In this document: piece by piece, positions 17,601 through 26,384 of the stretch
Layout of the letters: the number at the start of each line of letters is the position of its first letter
Numbering within the stretch: position 1 is the stretch's first letter
Origin: JAJVID01 sp035714085
GTDB lineage: Bacteria > Acidobacteriota > Blastocatellia > RBC074
NCBI GenBank assembly: GCA_035714085.1
Contig: DASTMP010000206.1
Location: 1-64,000, forward strand
Direction of reading: 5' to 3'
Length of the DNA stretch: 64,000 nt
Notes under the pieces: model-generated
What the model was told of the DNA's origin: nothing
Databases searched by the model: none
Seen by the model: the letters and a program-made list of their open reading frames with translations, nothing else
Program-made: the position numbers and the translations under genes

Positions 17601-20430
17601 TATGTTCGAGCGTTGCAAAAGACCATACCTATGGCTGATCCGCGTCATCGGCGTGATCGTGCCGCAGCGGTTGCGAGCCGATTGGCGACAGGAGTGGGAA
17701 GCAGAGCTGCTTTACCGCGAAACGCTGCTGGCCGAGTGGAACGGACTCAACTGGAAAACCAAACTTGATCTGTTATGGCGCAGCCTGGGCGCGTTCCGGG
17801 ACGCGCTGCTCTTACAACCGGACAGATTGGAGGACAAAATGTTTCAAGACCTGCGCTACGGCATGCGAATGCTGCTCAAAAATAAGGGATTCACCATGGT
17901 CGCCGTACTCTCGCTGGCGCTGGGGATCGGCGCGAACACTGCGCTCTTCAGCGTTGTGGACGCCGTGCTGCTGCGGACTCTGCCGGTCAAAGAGCCGAAT
18001 CGGTTGGTATTGTTTGAATGGGAAGCAGGGAGGGCGTTCAGGGCCAACGGCATGCGCGGCTCTTTCCGTTCGTCGGCGGGAGGCATGCGCGGGGCTTCGA
18101 TGTTCCGCTACGATATCATCGAGAAGATGCGTCAGGCGCGCGCCGGTGAGACTGACGACCCGCTTAGCGACCTCTTCGCCTTCGCCCCAATATTCGGATT
18201 GACCGCCGTGGCGAACGGTCAGGCGGAAGACGTCAGCGGGCAATTCGTTTCCGGCGGTTATTACACCGGTCTCGGCGTACAGCCGATATTGGGCCGCGCG
18301 ATCACGGATGCGGACGATAACGCCGCGGCGCCGCCCGTGGCCGTGCTCAGCCACCACTACTGGCAGGAGCGCTTCGGCGCAAGACAGGATGTTATCGGTC
18401 AACAGATCAAACTTAATCAAACGCCATTCACGATCATCGGCGTGACTCCGCCAGGCTTCACTGGCTCGCTGCAGGTGAGCGATCGCGCCGCGGTTACGGT
18501 CCCGCTGGCGTTCGAGCCGCTGCTACTCGGCGAGCGTTCCGGCATGGCGAGGGCCGGCAGGCCGGACGTCTGGTGGATAAATTTGATGGGCCGGATGAAA
18601 CCGGGGGCGAGACCTGAGCAGGCGCGCGACAGCCTGAACGGCGCGTTTCAAGCGATGGCGCTTGAAGTGATGCCGCCGCCGAGCCGCGACAATGAACCGG
18701 CGAAGATCGATCCGAGAGATTATCCGCGTCTGGTCGCGCGATCGGGGAGTCAGGGACTGATGGAGAGTCGCGAGTGGTATTCGGCCACGATCTACGGGCT
18801 GTTCGGCGTCGTCGCGCTCGTCCTGCTCGTCGCCTGCGCAAACGTGGCGAACCTGCTGCTGGCGCGGGCGTCATTGCGAGGGCCTGAGATCAGCGTGCGG
18901 CTGGCGGTCGGCGCGGGACGGTGGCGTCTGATTCGGCAACTGTTGACCGAGAGCGTCCTGCTTGCGTCTTTGGGCGGCGCGCTCGGCGTGCTATTCGCGT
19001 TCTGGGGCAAGAGCGCGCTGGTGGCGGTGTCTGGCCGGGACACGAGCTTTTTGCCCGCCGACGTTGATCTCAGCCTGAATTGGCGCGTGCTGGCGTTTAC
19101 CCTGATAGTCTCACTCTTGACCGGAATCCTATTCGGCCTCGCGCCCGCGTGGCGCGCAACGAGTCTCGATTTGGCGACGGCGATCAAGCAGGGCCGGCGC
19201 GGCGCGGGCGCGGTTTCGCGCTTGAGCAAAGGGCTGGTCGTCCTGCAAGTAGCGCTGTCCTTGCTGGTGCTGATAGGCGCGGGGTTGTTCATTCGCACGC
19301 TCTACAATCTGCAACGGGTCAATCTAGGCTTCAATCAGGAGAACCTGCTGCTCTTCGCTTTGGATCCGGCGCAGGGCGGATACAAAGACGAACGGCTGAG
19401 GCAATTCTACGAACAGCTCTCCGCGCGTTTGGACAACTTGCCTGGCGTGCGAGCGGCCACATTCGGCGCCGTTCCGCTCATCTCCCAATACGGATGGAAC
19501 ACACGCATCCTTCTGCCCGGCGAGACGGAGAAGTCCGCCAGCGACCACACCGCCAACCGTCAGACGGCGCGCGAAAACTATTTCACGACGATGGAGATAC
19601 CGCTGCTGCGCGGGCGCGGCTTTACCACGCAGGACGATCAGCGCGCGCCCAAGGTCGCCATAGTCAATCAGACATTCTCGCGCAGGTTCTTCCCCAACGA
19701 TGACGCGCTCGGCAAGCGCGTCACTGACACCGACGTCAAAGGCGAAATCGAGATCGTGGGCGTCGTGGCCGACACCAAATACAACAGCCAGCGCAACGAT
19801 ATCGAGCCGCTGCTTTACACGCCCTGGCGGCAGGAGAACATAACGTTCGGGGGGACGTACTTCGCCTTGCGCACCGCGGGCGAGCCGACCGCGCTCGCGG
19901 CGTCTGTGCGCCAGGCGGTGCGCGAGTTGGACGGCAATCTGCCTGTCGATGAGATCAGCTCGCAGGAGGCGCGCTCGCAGCGGACCTTGGGGCAAGAACG
20001 TCTGTATGCCCGTCTGCTGAGCTTTTTCGGCGCCCTGGCGCTCACTCTCGCGGCCATCGGGTTGACCGGCGTGCTGGCCTATTCCGTGGCGCAGCGCACG
20101 AACGAGATCGGCATTCGCATGGCGCTCGGCGCGCGAGCCTCCAACGTCCTGCGAATGGTGATCTGGCAAGGAATGTGGCTGGTCTTGCTTGGGCTGGCGG
20201 TGGGCGCGGCCTGCGGTTACGGGCTGAAGCGGTTGCTGGCCACTCAATATTTCGCTCCGAGGTCGTGGCAGCGCCAGATGGCCGAGCTACTTTACGGCGT
20301 TGAAGGAACCGACCCGCTGACCTTCGCTGTCATCGCGTCGCTGCTCGCCGTCGTGGCGCTAGTAGCCTGCTGGCTGCCCGCGCGCAAGGCGGCGCAGGTA
20401 GACCCGCTCGCGGCGCTGCGTCACGAGTAG
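17593..20430 (+). CDS. ADOP orphan ABC permease A6, long variant
   Basis: 945 residues from ATG 17593, the longest chain of array A. Prefix as in A5; Met83 (ATG 17839) follows GGAGG. After TM1 it has LLRTLPVKEPNRLVLFEWEA, the LPV subtype, with a long first periplasmic domain (an Arg/Gly/Met-rich stretch near 140-165 and an extended segment near 330-390). Central FtsX near 397 (LVACANVANLLLARASLRGP), TM5 near 549, final FtsX from 809. In the C-terminal block an insertion of about 14 residues (ATQYFAPRSWQRQMAE, near 880) lies between the last two helices, where relatives pass straight to LLFGV. The second domain motif is VNQTFSRRFFPNDDALGKRV. The TAG stop abuts a 19-bp palindrome. Confidence 0.95.
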   Translation: MTDMFERCKRPYLWLIRVIGVIVPQRLRADWRQEWEAELLYRETLLAEWNGLNWKTKLDLLWRSLGAFRDALLLQPDRLEDKMFQDLRYGMRMLLKNKGFTMVAVLSLALGIGANTALFSVVDAVLLRTLPVKEPNRLVLFEWEAGRAFRANGMRGSFRSSAGGMRGASMFRYDIIEKMRQARAGETDDPLSDLFAFAPIFGLTAVANGQAEDVSGQFVSGGYYTGLGVQPILGRAITDADDNAAAPPVAVLSHHYWQERFGARQDVIGQQIKLNQTPFTIIGVTPPGFTGSLQVSDRAAVTVPLAFEPLLLGERSGMARAGRPDVWWINLMGRMKPGARPEQARDSLNGAFQAMALEVMPPPSRDNEPAKIDPRDYPRLVARSGSQGLMESREWYSATIYGLFGVVALVLLVACANVANLLLARASLRGPEISVRLAVGAGRWRLIRQLLTESVLLASLGGALGVLFAFWGKSALVAVSGRDTSFLPADVDLSLNWRVLAFTLIVSLLTGILFGLAPAWRATSLDLATAIKQGRRGAGAVSRLSKGLVVLQVALSLLVLIGAGLFIRTLYNLQRVNLGFNQENLLLFALDPAQGGYKDERLRQFYEQLSARLDNLPGVRAATFGAVPLISQYGWNTRILLPGETEKSASDHTANRQTARENYFTTMEIPLLRGRGFTTQDDQRAPKVAIVNQTFSRRFFPNDDALGKRVTDTDVKGEIEIVGVVADTKYNSQRNDIEPLLYTPWRQENITFGGTYFALRTAGEPTALAASVRQAVRELDGNLPVDEISSQEARSQRTLGQERLYARLLSFFGALALTLAAIGLTGVLAYSVAQRTNEIGIRMALGARASNVLRMVIWQGMWLVLLGLAVGAACGYGLKRLLATQYFAPRSWQRQMAELLYGVEGTDPLTFAVIASLLAVVALVACWLPARKAAQVDPLAALRHE

Positions 20431-20469
20431 GCGCCGAATCAGTACCGCGAGCGGTACTGATTCGGCGCC
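20430..20469. repeat. 19-bp perfect palindrome with 2-base loop between A6 and A7
   Basis: GGCGCCGAATCAGTACCGC (20430-20448) is followed by GA and its exact reverse complement (20451-20469). It begins at the A6 stop codon and ends 14 bases before the A7 start. No T run follows, so it is more likely a REP/MITE-like element that could act as an mRNA-stability hairpin or attenuator. Its outer sequence GTAGGCGCCGAAT (20427-20439) is the same as the terminal 13 bases of the element at 53580-53873. Confidence 0.85.
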
Positions 20470-20483
20470 AATGAGTGGAATCG

Positions 20484-23174
20484 ATGACTGATGGGACTTG
20501 CGCAACTCGCTTTCGTTTCTGGCTCTGGCTGATCAAATTCATCGGCCTGATAGTGCCGCGCCGATTGCGAGCCGGCTGGCGACAGGAGTGGGAGGCGGAG
20601 TTGCGCTCGCGAGAAATGCTGCTGGCCGAATGGGACAAGCTCGATTGGCGAAACAAACTGGACTTGCTGCGACGAAGCGTCGGGGCTTTTTGGGACGCGA
20701 TCTGTTTGCAGCCACGAAGACTGGAGGACGAAATGTTTCAGGATTTGCGTTACGGCGCGCGAATGCTGCTGAGGCAGCGCGCCTTCACGATCGCGGCGGT
20801 CATGGCGTTGGCGCTGGGCATCGGCGCGAACACGGCGGTCTTCAGCGTGGTCAACGCCGTGTTGTTGCGCCCGCTGCCTTATCAAAACTCGGATCGGATG
20901 GCGATGATCTGGGGCAATTTCCTGACATTCCACATGGAGCAATTGCGGGCGAGAGCGGCGGAGTACGTTGATTACCGCGATCTGACCCGGAGCTTCGAAA
21001 CCGTCGCGGCGTTCAGCGCGGACGATTTCAACTTCACGGGCGGTCGGCAGCCCGATCGCATCGCCGGGGCGAGAGTGACGGCCAACCTTTTCCCGATGCT
21101 CGGCGCTAAGGCGGCGCAAGGCCGATTGATCTCGCCAGAAGAGAACCAGACGGGGCGCGACAATGTGGTGGTCCTCAGCCATCGTTTTTGGCAAAACCGC
21201 CTGGGCGCCGAAGCGAACGTCATCGGCCGCGGCGTCAGACTCGATGACAGGAATTACACGGTCATCGGCGTGATGCCCGCCGATTTCGAGTTTCCCCATC
21301 CGAGCTTCAACTTCGCCGAGCCGGTTGAGTTCTGGGTTCCGCTCGCTTTTACGACCGAACAAATTGAGCAGCGCCAGCGCCCTAATAACCTCAACGTCAT
21401 CGGGCTTCTCAAACCGAACGTGAGCCTCGAACAGGCGCGCGGCGAGATGGCGTCGCTCGGACAAAGGTTCGAGAGAGAGCGCCAGGGCTATCGGGGCCCG
21501 AAAAATTCCGACATGGGGTGGCGCATCACCGTCACGCCGCTGCGGGAACAGATTGTGGGCAATAGCCGCCGCGCGCTGCTGGTGTTGTTCGCCGCTGTAG
21601 GAATGGTGTTGCTGATCGCCTGCGCGAACGCCGCCAACCTGTTGCTGATGCGCGCGACGGTTCGACAAAAAGAGATGGCCATTCGCGCGGCGATTGGCGC
21701 GCATCGGCTGCGATTGATCCGACAGTTACTGACTGAAAGTTTGCTGATCGCGGCGTTAGGCGGAGTTGGCGGTCTGATCCTGGCGTTCTGGGGAGTCAAG
21801 GCGCTAGTCGCGCTCGGCCACGACAATCTGCCGCGCCTGCAGGAGATCAATGTTGACGGGCGCGTCCTGTTTTTCACTCTCGCGCTCTCCGTACTGACCG
21901 GCTTGATCTTCGGACTGGCTCCGGCCCTGCAAGCTTCGAGGCCCGACCTGCAACACACGTTGAAGGAGGGCGTCGCCGCGGCGACGCGCGGACGACACTG
22001 GCTGCGGAATCTGCTGGTCGTCGGCGAGGTGGCGATTGCGATGACGCTGCTGGTCGGCGCCGGCTTGATGCTCAACAGTTTCGTGCGGTTGCAACGCGTC
22101 AACCCGGTTGTGAACGCCGGCAAACTGCTGAGCGTCGAGATCGATCTACCCGAAACCAGATACCCTAAGCCGGCGCAGGCCGCGACATTCTTTCAGGAAC
22201 TCATCCGCAGAGTCGAATCGCTGCCCGGAGTCGAACGGGTGAGCCTGAGCACGGTTCAACCCCTGAGCGGAGCCTCAAGAAATGATCCTTTCTGCATCGA
22301 GGGCCGCCCGCTCGATTTCAACAACGCGCCGGTGGCGGGCTGGCAATATGTCACGCCAAACTTCTTTCGCGCCCTGGGTATACCAATCGTCGCCGGGCGG
22401 GATTTCACTGACCGCGACACTGCCGACGCCTCAGGCGCGGCGATCATCAACGAAGCGATGGCGCGCCGTTACTTCCCCAACGAAGACCCGATCGGCAAAC
22501 GACTCACTCTCGGTTTGCACCGCCCCGACGATCCCTGGCTGACGATTGTCGGCATCGTCAAAGACATTCCGCATCGCGGCCTCGAATCGAAGGCCGCTCC
22601 CGACTGGTATCTGTCGTATTTGGGCGAACCGCGACGCCATGGTTATCTGATGGCGCGGGCGTCAGGCGATCCTGCGAGCCTGGCCGCCGCCATCCGCGGC
22701 CAGATTTCGGCGATTGATAAAGATCAACCGGTATTGGCGATCAAAACGTTGAACGAAGTGATCGCCTCGACGACCGCGCCACGGCGGTTCAACACGCTGC
22801 TGCTCGCCATCTTCGCCGCTGTGGCTCTGGCGCTCGCCGCCGTAGGCATCTACAGCGTGATTTCCTATTCGGTGACGCAGCGCACGCAGGAGGTCGGCAT
22901 CCGTATGGCGCTCGGCGCGCAACCGGACGACGTGGTTCGATTGATTTTGAAACAAGGATTGACGCTGACGCTCATCGGCGTCGCCGCCGGCGTTTTGGGC
23001 GCAATCGCCGCCGCCCGCGTGATGTCCGGACTGCTTTACGGCGTGACGGCGACCGACCCGGCGACCTTCGCGGCGATCGCGTTGTTGCTGGCTATTGTCG
23101 CGGCGCTGGCTTGTTATCTGCCAGCGAGGCGCGCGGCTAAAGTCGAGCCGATGGCCGCGCTGCGATGTGAGTAG
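20484..23174 (+). CDS. ADOP orphan ABC permease A7, last gene of array A
   Basis: 896 residues from ATG 20484; a GTG nine bases upstream is possible. Prefix TRFRFWLWLIKFIGLIVPRR as in A3/A4, then AGWRQEWEAEL. Met84 (ATG 20733) follows GGAGG. TM1 near 102-126 (LALGIGANTAVFSVVNAVLL), LPY subtype. Central FtsX near 362 (LIACANAANLLLMRATVRQK), TM5 near 510 (VAIAMTLLVGAGLMLNSF), final FtsX from 772 with GIYSVISYSVTQRTQEVGIR. Second MacB_PCD motif INEAMARRYFPNEDPIGKRL. The linker before TM5 is short and alanine-rich (EGVAAATRGRHW). The palindrome at 20430 separates it from A6; downstream is the repeat block where arrays A and B converge. Confidence 0.95.
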   Translation: MTDGTCATRFRFWLWLIKFIGLIVPRRLRAGWRQEWEAELRSREMLLAEWDKLDWRNKLDLLRRSVGAFWDAICLQPRRLEDEMFQDLRYGARMLLRQRAFTIAAVMALALGIGANTAVFSVVNAVLLRPLPYQNSDRMAMIWGNFLTFHMEQLRARAAEYVDYRDLTRSFETVAAFSADDFNFTGGRQPDRIAGARVTANLFPMLGAKAAQGRLISPEENQTGRDNVVVLSHRFWQNRLGAEANVIGRGVRLDDRNYTVIGVMPADFEFPHPSFNFAEPVEFWVPLAFTTEQIEQRQRPNNLNVIGLLKPNVSLEQARGEMASLGQRFERERQGYRGPKNSDMGWRITVTPLREQIVGNSRRALLVLFAAVGMVLLIACANAANLLLMRATVRQKEMAIRAAIGAHRLRLIRQLLTESLLIAALGGVGGLILAFWGVKALVALGHDNLPRLQEINVDGRVLFFTLALSVLTGLIFGLAPALQASRPDLQHTLKEGVAAATRGRHWLRNLLVVGEVAIAMTLLVGAGLMLNSFVRLQRVNPVVNAGKLLSVEIDLPETRYPKPAQAATFFQELIRRVESLPGVERVSLSTVQPLSGASRNDPFCIEGRPLDFNNAPVAGWQYVTPNFFRALGIPIVAGRDFTDRDTADASGAAIINEAMARRYFPNEDPIGKRLTLGLHRPDDPWLTIVGIVKDIPHRGLESKAAPDWYLSYLGEPRRHGYLMARASGDPASLAAAIRGQISAIDKDQPVLAIKTLNEVIASTTAPRRFNTLLLAIFAAVALALAAVGIYSVISYSVTQRTQEVGIRMALGAQPDDVVRLILKQGLTLTLIGVAAGVLGAIAAARVMSGLLYGVTATDPATFAAIALLLAIVAALACYLPARRAAKVEPMAALRCE

Positions 23175-23192
23175 AAGGCGTCCTCCGCTCCC

Positions 23193-23356
23193 AGCCCGCG
23201 AATGCGGGCGACAGCGTAGAGCCTTGTCATTCCCCACATTTTGACGCGTTCTTAGCCCGCGGATGCGGGCGACAGAATATAGCCTGGGGTGGAGCGCAGC
23301 CGCAGCCCCAGGTACGATCAGGATTTATCGCGCAAGCCCGCGGATGCGGGCGACAG
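23193..23356. repeat. Three copies of a 22-base unit AGCCCGCG(A/G)ATGCGGGCGACAG
   Basis: Copies lie at 23193-23214, 23254-23275 and 23335-23356, the first with A and the others with G at one position. Each contains the stem CCCGC/GCGGG. Spacing is uneven (39 and 59 bases). The pattern is that of a REP-type dispersed palindrome. Confidence 0.85.
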
Positions 23357-23478
23357 CCATTGGCTCAATGATGATGAAATGGCGAATAACAAAAAGCTGC
23401 CGCCCGCTTCGCGGGCTTGATGTGTGGTTACGCCATCTTCCTGGGGTTCCGCTGCGCTCCACCCCAGGCTATATTCTG
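23273..23478. repeat. 27-bp perfect inverted repeat enclosing a GC-rich spacer
   Basis: The 27 bases at 23273-23299, starting CAGAATATAGCCTGGGG, are exactly complementary to 23452-23478. Beyond these the arms continue imperfectly (CCCCAGG at 23307-23313 and 23440-23446). The left arm overlaps the end of the second 22-base unit, so the unit and the longer repeat appear to travel together. Confidence 0.85.
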
Positions 23479-23696
23479 CCGCCTGCTCCGCAGGCTGAAG
23501 ATGTGAACATCCATTTAGTGTAAAAGTTTGGGTAATGACAAGGCGTTGAAACGCCGGGCTAATCTCAAAAGCCGCTCCGCGGCAGGGAATTTGAAATAGC
23601 TACTTCCACAGAATACCCGGCATAGCCGCAAACTCAGTTCAAAAAGACAATCACTTCATTGGGCTGTCGCAGCAGCGAAGACAGCTCAAAAGCAAA

Positions 23697-26384
23697 TCAA
23701 TCGTGTCGCAATGCGGTCAGCGGATCGACCTTCGTCGCGCGTCGCGCGGGCAGATAACACGCCAGCAGCGCTATAACAGCCAGGAACAATGAGACTCCGA
23801 CGAAGGCCGTCGCATCCAGCGGACTCACGCCGAACAGCAGGCTGGAGACGACTCGCGAGATCGCCGCAGCGCCGGCCAAGCCCAGCGCGACGCCAATCGC
23901 CACCAATCGCATTCCTTGTCGAATCACAAGGCGCAGCACATCGCCCGATCGCGCGCCGAGCGCCATACGAACGCCGATCTCATGCGTTCGCCGATTCACC
24001 GCGTAAGACATCACGCCGTACAGCCCGACCGAGGCGAGCAACAAAGCCAGAAGCCCCACTGTCCCGGCGAATAATGCGGCTGCGCGCGCCGCGAATAGTT
24101 GGTCCTTCAAGTTTTCTTCAAGCGCCGTGACGCTAACCCGAACTTGCGGATCGAGCTGCTTCACAGCTTCTTGCGCCGGACCTACGAGCGAACCAGGCGC
24201 AATTTCGGCGCGCAACAAAATTTTCATGCTCGATTGATTCGCGGGATTGAATGGATAATAGAAGTTGGGGCCGTCCACCTGCGCCAGTTTCATACTGCGA
24301 ACATTTCTAGCCACGCCGATGACCTCATAGCTCGCGCCGTGACCTCCACGGAATCGCTTACCGAGAGGGTTTTGGCCCGGCCAAAAACGCTGCGCAAACG
24401 CCTCGTTGATAACCGCGACCGGCGTTCGGTCATTAACCTCCTGTTCGCTGAAAACGCGTCCTTGCAGCAGCGGAATGCCCAGGGTCTCGAAATAATTTGG
24501 CGACACGGAATTGAAGCCGGCGAAGTCTTGTTGTGCGCCGCCCTCGGGAACGAGCGTCGCGTTGCTGCTTTCGTAAAGTGGAATAAGCCCGGTCAGGCCG
24601 ACTGATTTCACGCCAGGCAAAGCTTCCAGCCGTTCGCGGAGTTGGCGGTGGAAGATGGCGCCCTTGTTCTGATCGTAGCCTTGCTGTTGCAGATCCAGCA
24701 GCTTGACGACGAGCGTTCGCTGCGTCTCGAAGCCGGGGTCGAGCGTCTGCCCGTTTTGCAAACCTCTGACCAACAGGCCGGCGGTGATGAGCAGCGCAAG
24801 GCAGACCGTCACCTGGGCGACGATCAACAGATCGCGCAGCCTCGATCGACCAGGTCCCTGGCCAAATGCGGCGCCTTCATCCTTGAGCGCCGATGTGAGA
24901 TTGGGTTTGGTGGCCTGCAACGCGGGCGCCAACCCGAACGTTACGCCGGTGATGAACGAGACCAGCAGCGTGTAGCCGAAGACGCGAATATCGGGGCTGA
25001 GGTTGAGGGAAGACAGGTGTTGATGGAGTTCGCCGATCCCAAGAAGCAGCGAACGAACTGTCCAATAGCCTGCCAGCAAGCCGCCGGCTCCGCCCAAAAT
25101 GGCGATCAACACGCTTTCGGTCAGCAATTGGCGCACGAGGCGCAGGCGACTCGCTCCGAGCGCCAGGCGAACGGCGATCTCTTTTTGTCGCGTGGCGGCG
25201 CGGGCCAGCGACAGGTTGGCGACGTTCGCGCAGGCGATCAACAACACCAGGCCGACCGCGGCCATCACCAGCGCCGCGACGCCGAAGACCTTGTTGCGCG
25301 CACGGGGATTGCTCAGGAAATTGCCGGGAGCCACGATGATTTGCGTCTTCCGACCGGGATATGCGAGATCGAGCTGCCGTGTGAGCAACATCATCTCCGC
25401 CTGGGCCTGGGCTGGCGAGACTCCGGGCTTCAATCGGCCCGCGACTTCTAGCCAACCCAAATTCTGCTGGGGAAGAAAGTCGCTGCCTGGCATCAACTGA
25501 AGCTGCATCGTGAGCGGCGCCCACACATCAGGAGGCTCAAGTTCGGCGCCGTGGAAATCGGGAGACGCGACGCCGATCACAGTGAACGGCTGGCGATTCA
25601 ATGTCAGAGTCTTCCCAACGATATTTGGATCGGCGCCGAAACGCCGCGTCCAGAAGCTGTGGCTCAACGCGACCACCGGCGCAGCGCCCGGCGTCTGGCA
25701 CTCTTCAGGCGCAAAGGCGCGTCCCAAAGCCATCTCCGTTCCCAGCGTTGAAAAATAGTTCCCCGCCACGAGCAGCCCTCGAATCCCTTCCGCCTCAGCG
25801 CCGCTCACCAACGTCAGAGACGCGCCGGCGTACGCGGTCAAACCGGCGAATGACTGCGCGCCGTCCCGATGGGCGGTATATTCAGGGTAAGAGAGATTAC
25901 TGGATGACCAGCTTATCCCGAGCGAAGACTCTCCCCCCGCTCTCCGATAAATCTTCACGATGCGTTCCGGGTCTTTGACCGGCAGCGGCCGCAAAGCCAC
26001 CGCATTGAAAACTGTGAAGAGCGCCGTGTTCACACCGATTCCCAGCGCCAGCGTCAGCGCCGCGACGACAGTGAAACCGGGATTTTTCAGCAACATTCGG
26101 AAACCGAAGCGCAGGTCTTGAATCATTTCGTCCTCCCATCGTTGACTCTGCAGCCAAAGCGCGTCCCAAAACGCGCCTAGACTTCGCCACAGCAATTTTA
26201 GTTTGCTGCGCCAGTTAAGCCGGTCCCACCTGGCCAGCAGCTCCTCGCGGTATTCCAGCTCGGCTTCCCATTCCTGTCGAAAGCGCGCGCGGAAGCGGCG
26301 CGGCACGATCACGCCGATGAATCGGATCAGCCAAAGCCAGAAGCGATAACGAGTTGTTCGAGTCGCGCCAGTCATTGGTTTCAT
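23697..26384 (-). CDS. ADOP orphan ABC permease B9, last gene of array B
   Basis: 895 residues from ATG 26384, which overlaps the B8 stop as ATGA; ATG 26375 is an alternative. Prefix RYRFWLWLIRFIGVIVPRRF, RFRQEWEAELEYREELLARW. Met87 (ATG 26126) follows GGAGG. TM1 near 105-129 (LALGIGVNTALFTVFNAVAL), LPV subtype with VKDPERIVKIYR. Central FtsX near 365 (LIACANVANLSLARAATRQK), TM5 near 516 (VTVCLALLITAGLLVRGL), final FtsX from 770 (GLYGVMSYAVNRRTHEIGVR). The second domain motif is INEAFAQRFWPGQNPLGKRF. Its nearest relative is B7, not the adjacent B8: both share EECQTPGA, a LDLAYPGRKTQ segment and the NLSL variant of the central helix. Confidence 0.95.
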   Translation of the reverse strand: MKPMTGATRTTRYRFWLWLIRFIGVIVPRRFRARFRQEWEAELEYREELLARWDRLNWRSKLKLLWRSLGAFWDALWLQSQRWEDEMIQDLRFGFRMLLKNPGFTVVAALTLALGIGVNTALFTVFNAVALRPLPVKDPERIVKIYRRAGGESSLGISWSSSNLSYPEYTAHRDGAQSFAGLTAYAGASLTLVSGAEAEGIRGLLVAGNYFSTLGTEMALGRAFAPEECQTPGAAPVVALSHSFWTRRFGADPNIVGKTLTLNRQPFTVIGVASPDFHGAELEPPDVWAPLTMQLQLMPGSDFLPQQNLGWLEVAGRLKPGVSPAQAQAEMMLLTRQLDLAYPGRKTQIIVAPGNFLSNPRARNKVFGVAALVMAAVGLVLLIACANVANLSLARAATRQKEIAVRLALGASRLRLVRQLLTESVLIAILGGAGGLLAGYWTVRSLLLGIGELHQHLSSLNLSPDIRVFGYTLLVSFITGVTFGLAPALQATKPNLTSALKDEGAAFGQGPGRSRLRDLLIVAQVTVCLALLITAGLLVRGLQNGQTLDPGFETQRTLVVKLLDLQQQGYDQNKGAIFHRQLRERLEALPGVKSVGLTGLIPLYESSNATLVPEGGAQQDFAGFNSVSPNYFETLGIPLLQGRVFSEQEVNDRTPVAVINEAFAQRFWPGQNPLGKRFRGGHGASYEVIGVARNVRSMKLAQVDGPNFYYPFNPANQSSMKILLRAEIAPGSLVGPAQEAVKQLDPQVRVSVTALEENLKDQLFAARAAALFAGTVGLLALLLASVGLYGVMSYAVNRRTHEIGVRMALGARSGDVLRLVIRQGMRLVAIGVALGLAGAAAISRVVSSLLFGVSPLDATAFVGVSLFLAVIALLACYLPARRATKVDPLTALRHD

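Larger units (their letters stand above)
23175..23696. other. Convergent intergenic block filled with palindromic repeats
   Basis: No gene is apparent in these 522 bases between the 3' ends of array A and array B. The stretch holds three direct copies of a 22-base palindromic unit, one related unit in reverse (about 23398-23419), a 27-bp long-range inverted repeat and, at 23541-23590, further short GC stems (AAACGCCGGGCT, GCCGCTCCGCGGC). Either array must terminate here; the stems could serve as bidirectional terminators although no U-tract is seen. Confidence 0.7.

Noticed and set aside
20439..21704. 421-codon minus-strand open frame opposite A7 and similar long antisense frames (for example 8001-9065 and 19324-20247)
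   Set aside because: They mirror well-supported ADOP genes, have arginine/alanine/glutamine-rich composition typical of GC-rich shadow frames, and match no family pattern.
23193..23356. Possible small CRISPR array from three 22-base repeats
   Set aside because: Spacing is irregular (39 and 59 bases), a related unit occurs in inverted orientation, the unit is palindromic, and no cas gene is near.
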